NCBI GenBank assembly: GCA_017495105.1
Contig: JAFEIL010000167.1
Coordinates: 1 to 46,685, forward strand
Direction of reading: 5' to 3'
From: Emticicia sp.
GTDB taxonomy: Bacteria > Bacteroidota > Bacteroidia > Cytophagales > Spirosomataceae
DNA: 46,685 nt
The position numbers and the translations under genes were made by a program. Shown piece by piece: positions 44,310 to 46,685 of the stretch. The notes under the pieces were generated by a model. That model saw nothing but the letters and a program-made list of their open reading frames with translations, searched no databases and was not told where the DNA came from. The first letter of the stretch is position 1, and each line of letters starts with the position of its first letter.

Positions 44310-45491
44310 TTAGTTTTCAAAACTCTCAAAAGGCAATCCAACATAATTTTCGGCAATCGTTTTTTGATATGCTTCTGAGATTCTTAAATAATCGAATTTT
44401 GATTTTTGCAATAATTGTTCAAAACTGCCATTTTCTGCTTGTTTGTGACATAAATATGTCATGAAGTTTGAAAAATCTTGTACCCTCCAAACTCTTGCTA
44501 CACATTTTTTAGTGTAATTATTAAGTGATTCTTTGCTACCATTTATATAAAAATCCGTGATTCCTTTTGCTAAATTTCGTACATCAGCTATTGCTAAGTT
44601 TAATCCTTTAGCACCAGTTGGAGGTACAATATGAGCGGCATCGCCTGCCAAAAACAATCGACCTGCTTGCAAATTATCAATCATAAAACTACGCATTGGC
44701 GTAATTCCTTTTTCAAAAATTTCTCCTTTATCAAGTTCAATACCCAAACGATTTTCGAGTTCAGCCCAGATTTGTTTATCCGACCAGTTTTCAATTTTTT
44801 CATTGTTGGGAACTTGCAAATATAAACGACATATTTTTTCGGAACGCATACTTGCCAATGCAAAACCTTGGTTGTGAAAAGCGTATATCAATTCATCATA
44901 ACTAGGTTTTGAATAAGCCAAAATTCCTAACCAACTAAAGGGATATTCGATATTAAACTCATTATAAGTTTCTTTCGGTAAAGTTTTTCTACCTAAACCA
45001 TGAAAACCATCTGTTCCTGATACAAAATCACAGTTTAAAGTAGCATTTTCTCCGCCATGCGTAAACGAAATACTTGGATTTTCAGACATAAAGTCACTAA
45101 TCTCAGTAGCTTCTGCTTCAAAAATGATAGTTATGTTTCTTTCAAAACACGCTTGAATCAAGTCTTTTACTACTTCTTGTTGACCATAAATGGTTACTTC
45201 TCGCTGCGTATGTTTCTTAAAATCAATGCGTTGCATAACGCCATTATAAGTAATATAACAACCATGATGCACCAAACCTTCTTGATGAAGTCGGTCGGCA
45301 ACGCCCAATTCTTCAAAAACTTCTACAGTATTATGTTCTAAAAGCCCCGCACGAATTCTATTTTCTACATACTCACGGCTACGATTTTCTAAAATCAAGC
45401 TTTCTATACCTTGCTTTTGTAGCATCAAGGCCAAAGCAAGTCCAGCAGGGCCAGCACCGATAATTCCAACCTGTGTTTTTATTGTTTTCAT
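44310..45491 (-). CDS. pobA: 4-hydroxybenzoate 3-monooxygenase
   Basis: A 393-residue class A flavoprotein hydroxylase, the usual PobA length. FAD binding: QVGIIGAGPAGLALALML. The RIRAGLLEHNTVEVFEELGVADR stretch is characteristic of p-hydroxybenzoate hydroxylase. The DG-type motif is in FVSGTDGFHGLGRK, and the GD motif is LFLAGDAAHIVPPTGAKGLNLAIADV. It uses NAD(P)H and O2 to convert 4-hydroxybenzoate to protocatechuate, feeding the ring-cleavage pathway. It starts 19 bases after the pcaL stop, so the two are co-transcribed. Confidence 0.93.
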   Translation of the reverse strand: MKTIKTQVGIIGAGPAGLALALMLQKQGIESLILENRSREYVENRIRAGLLEHNTVEVFEELGVADRLHQEGLVHHGCYITYNGVMQRIDFKKHTQREVTIYGQQEVVKDLIQACFERNITIIFEAEATEISDFMSENPSISFTHGGENATLNCDFVSGTDGFHGLGRKTLPKETYNEFNIEYPFSWLGILAYSKPSYDELIYAFHNQGFALASMRSEKICRLYLQVPNNEKIENWSDKQIWAELENRLGIELDKGEIFEKGITPMRSFMIDNLQAGRLFLAGDAAHIVPPTGAKGLNLAIADVRNLAKGITDFYINGSKESLNNYTKKCVARVWRVQDFSNFMTYLCHKQAENGSFEQLLQKSKFDYLRISEAYQKTIAENYVGLPFESFEN

Positions 45492-45510
45492 TAAAAATAT
45501 GGACTGCTGT

Positions 45511-46644
45511 TTATGAAATGTTTACTCCTAATTCTTTGAATACTTCTTCAGCCGAATGAATAGCTTCGTTGGCAGCAGGAAGTCCACAATATAAAGACGA
45601 TTGCATGATTACCTCTTTGATTTCGGCGACAGTAACGCCATTATTAAAAGCAGCCCTAAGGTGCATTTTAAACTCGGTTTGGCGGTTGAGAGCTATCAAC
45701 ATCGCCATTGTTATTAAACTACGATTGTGCTTTGAAAGATTGGGTCTTGACCAGATTTCTCCCCAAGCATAAGTTGTTATAAACGACTGAAAATCAGCAT
45801 TAAAGTCATTAATTTTAGTATTCGCACGGTCAACGTGGGCATTGCCTAAAACCGTTCTGCGGACGTGCATTCCTTTATCAAAAGTAGATTTTCCAGTAAA
45901 AAACTCTATTAAAGTTTCGGCGTATTCTTTCGGCAATTCGGTAGCGGCTAAATGCCTTGCATGAAACACTTTTAAAGTTGCATTCGGAATATTGGCAACT
46001 AAAAATTCTGCTTGCTCGACATTTGTAACGGGGTCTTCGTCGCCCGTAATGACTAAAGTTTCAACGCTCAGATTTTGAAGCTGATTTCTAAAATCGGCAT
46101 CACGAATGGCACAGCAACAATTTGAATAACCCTGTACATCGCTTCGCAAAAACATGGCGTTTGTTTTAGCTACTTTTTGCTGATTTAGTTTTCTAAAATC
46201 TTCGGTAAACCAACGCTCCATCGTGTCTTCAACGATTGCCTGCATTCCATTTTTTGTAATAATTTTGATACGACTATTCCATCGTTCGTCATTTCCGATT
46301 TTTGCACCAGTATTACTCAAAACTATCTTTTCGAAACGATTTGAGTGATTTATCCCAAGATATTGGCCAATCAAACCGCCCATTGAAAGTCCGCAATAAT
46401 AAGCAGTTTCGATATTAAGTTCATCCATTAGATTGATTATATCTTTACCCAAAAGTTCAATGGTATAGCCTTCGGTATTAATATTTTTTTTTGAATCACC
46501 ATGTCCACGAGTATCATATTGCAGAACTCTGAAATAGGGCAATAAATATGGAATCAGCTCGTCCCACATCATCATTTCTGAGCCTAATGAATTTGAGAAA
46601 ATCAAAATAGGACTGTTTGGGGTGCCTTGTATTTTGTACTTCAT
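45511..46644 (-). CDS. pcaL: Fused 3-oxoadipate enol-lactonase / 4-carboxymuconolactone decarboxylase
   Basis: A 377-residue two-domain protein. Residues 1 to about 250 form an alpha/beta hydrolase (PcaD type), with the nucleophile Ser in GLSMGG, an oxyanion region FSNSLGSE and a late catalytic His in HARHLAATE. Residues of about 255-377 form a carboxymuconolactone decarboxylase (PcaC type), with GMHVRRTVLGNAHVDRA, EIWSRPNLSKHNRSL and HLRAAFNNGVT. Together they convert 4-carboxymuconolactone to 3-oxoadipate. The same fusion (PcaL) is known in actinobacteria and elsewhere. It is the first pca gene visible, and more operon genes may lie upstream, beyond the right edge. Confidence 0.92.
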   Translation of the reverse strand: MKYKIQGTPNSPILIFSNSLGSEMMMWDELIPYLLPYFRVLQYDTRGHGDSKKNINTEGYTIELLGKDIINLMDELNIETAYYCGLSMGGLIGQYLGINHSNRFEKIVLSNTGAKIGNDERWNSRIKIITKNGMQAIVEDTMERWFTEDFRKLNQQKVAKTNAMFLRSDVQGYSNCCCAIRDADFRNQLQNLSVETLVITGDEDPVTNVEQAEFLVANIPNATLKVFHARHLAATELPKEYAETLIEFFTGKSTFDKGMHVRRTVLGNAHVDRANTKINDFNADFQSFITTYAWGEIWSRPNLSKHNRSLITMAMLIALNRQTEFKMHLRAAFNNGVTVAEIKEVIMQSSLYCGLPAANEAIHSAEEVFKELGVNIS

Positions 46645-46685
46645 AGTTTATTAATTATTAGGTAAATTTAACCTATATAATAGAG

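Overview
The window reads as a chromosome segment of a low-GC (high-30s percent by eye) member of the Bacteroidota, most likely Cytophagales. The reasons are the protein set (DUF983, YncE/phosphoesterase lipoprotein, a GH3/beta-lactamase fusion, a type IX secretion-like C-terminal tail), A-rich start regions without clear Shine-Dalgarno sites, and several promoter -7 boxes of the form TA-nn-TTTG. I see no rRNA, CRISPR array, integrase, transposase or phage genes. It looks like core or stable accessory chromosome.

Layout, left to right. 1-9308: a truncated YncE/phosphoesterase lipoprotein gene (-), a penicillin acylase family enzyme (+), two FAD enzymes (-; an amine oxidase and L-2-hydroxyglutarate oxidase), a small lipoprotein (+), and a CDP-paratose 2-epimerase-like nucleotide-sugar enzyme (+). 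9528-16280: four co-directional genes (polyprenol-phosphate sugar synthase-like GT2, two polytopic membrane proteins with GT-C-like first loops, and a secreted GH42-like protein with a cadherin-like module and sorting tail). I infer a cell-envelope glycan or glycosylation cassette. 16329-20827: small membrane proteins, a DUF481 outer-membrane protein with a poly-Glu linker, DUF983, a TauE/SafE permease and a secreted amidohydrolase. 20909-27094: lon and a divergent GH3/serine-hydrolase fusion, sharing a 465-bp spacer with repeated dyads. 27181-33395: MlaF/MlaE lipid transporter parts, an SDR, a ROK kinase, a membrane protein, gatC, an acyltransferase and TerC.

33728-38310 is a hexuronate catabolic locus: a tagaturonate-reductase-type enzyme (+) converging on uxuA-kdgK-eda (-), which carries mannonate through 2-keto-3-deoxygluconate (KDG) and KDPG to pyruvate and glyceraldehyde 3-phosphate. 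38580-39034 holds two identical tRNA-Val(TAC) genes followed by a tandemly repeated 102-bp unit that carries decayed tRNA 3' ends. fusA (EF-G) follows. 41532-46644 is a protocatechuate/beta-ketoadipate operon on the minus strand: fused pcaD-pcaC (pcaL), pobA, a fused two-subunit 3-oxoacid CoA-transferase, and the 3-oxoadipyl-CoA thiolase. Ring-cleavage genes (pcaGH, pcaB) are not in the window and would be expected beyond its right edge.

The observations most worth following are the tRNA-tail repeats, the dyad array between lon and the GH3 fusion, the GT2/GT-C/secreted-GH cassette, a 20-bp perfect palindrome on the small-lipoprotein promoter, and imperfect palindromic elements that recur in operon spacers. 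Most family assignments rest on motifs I can read. No database search was possible.
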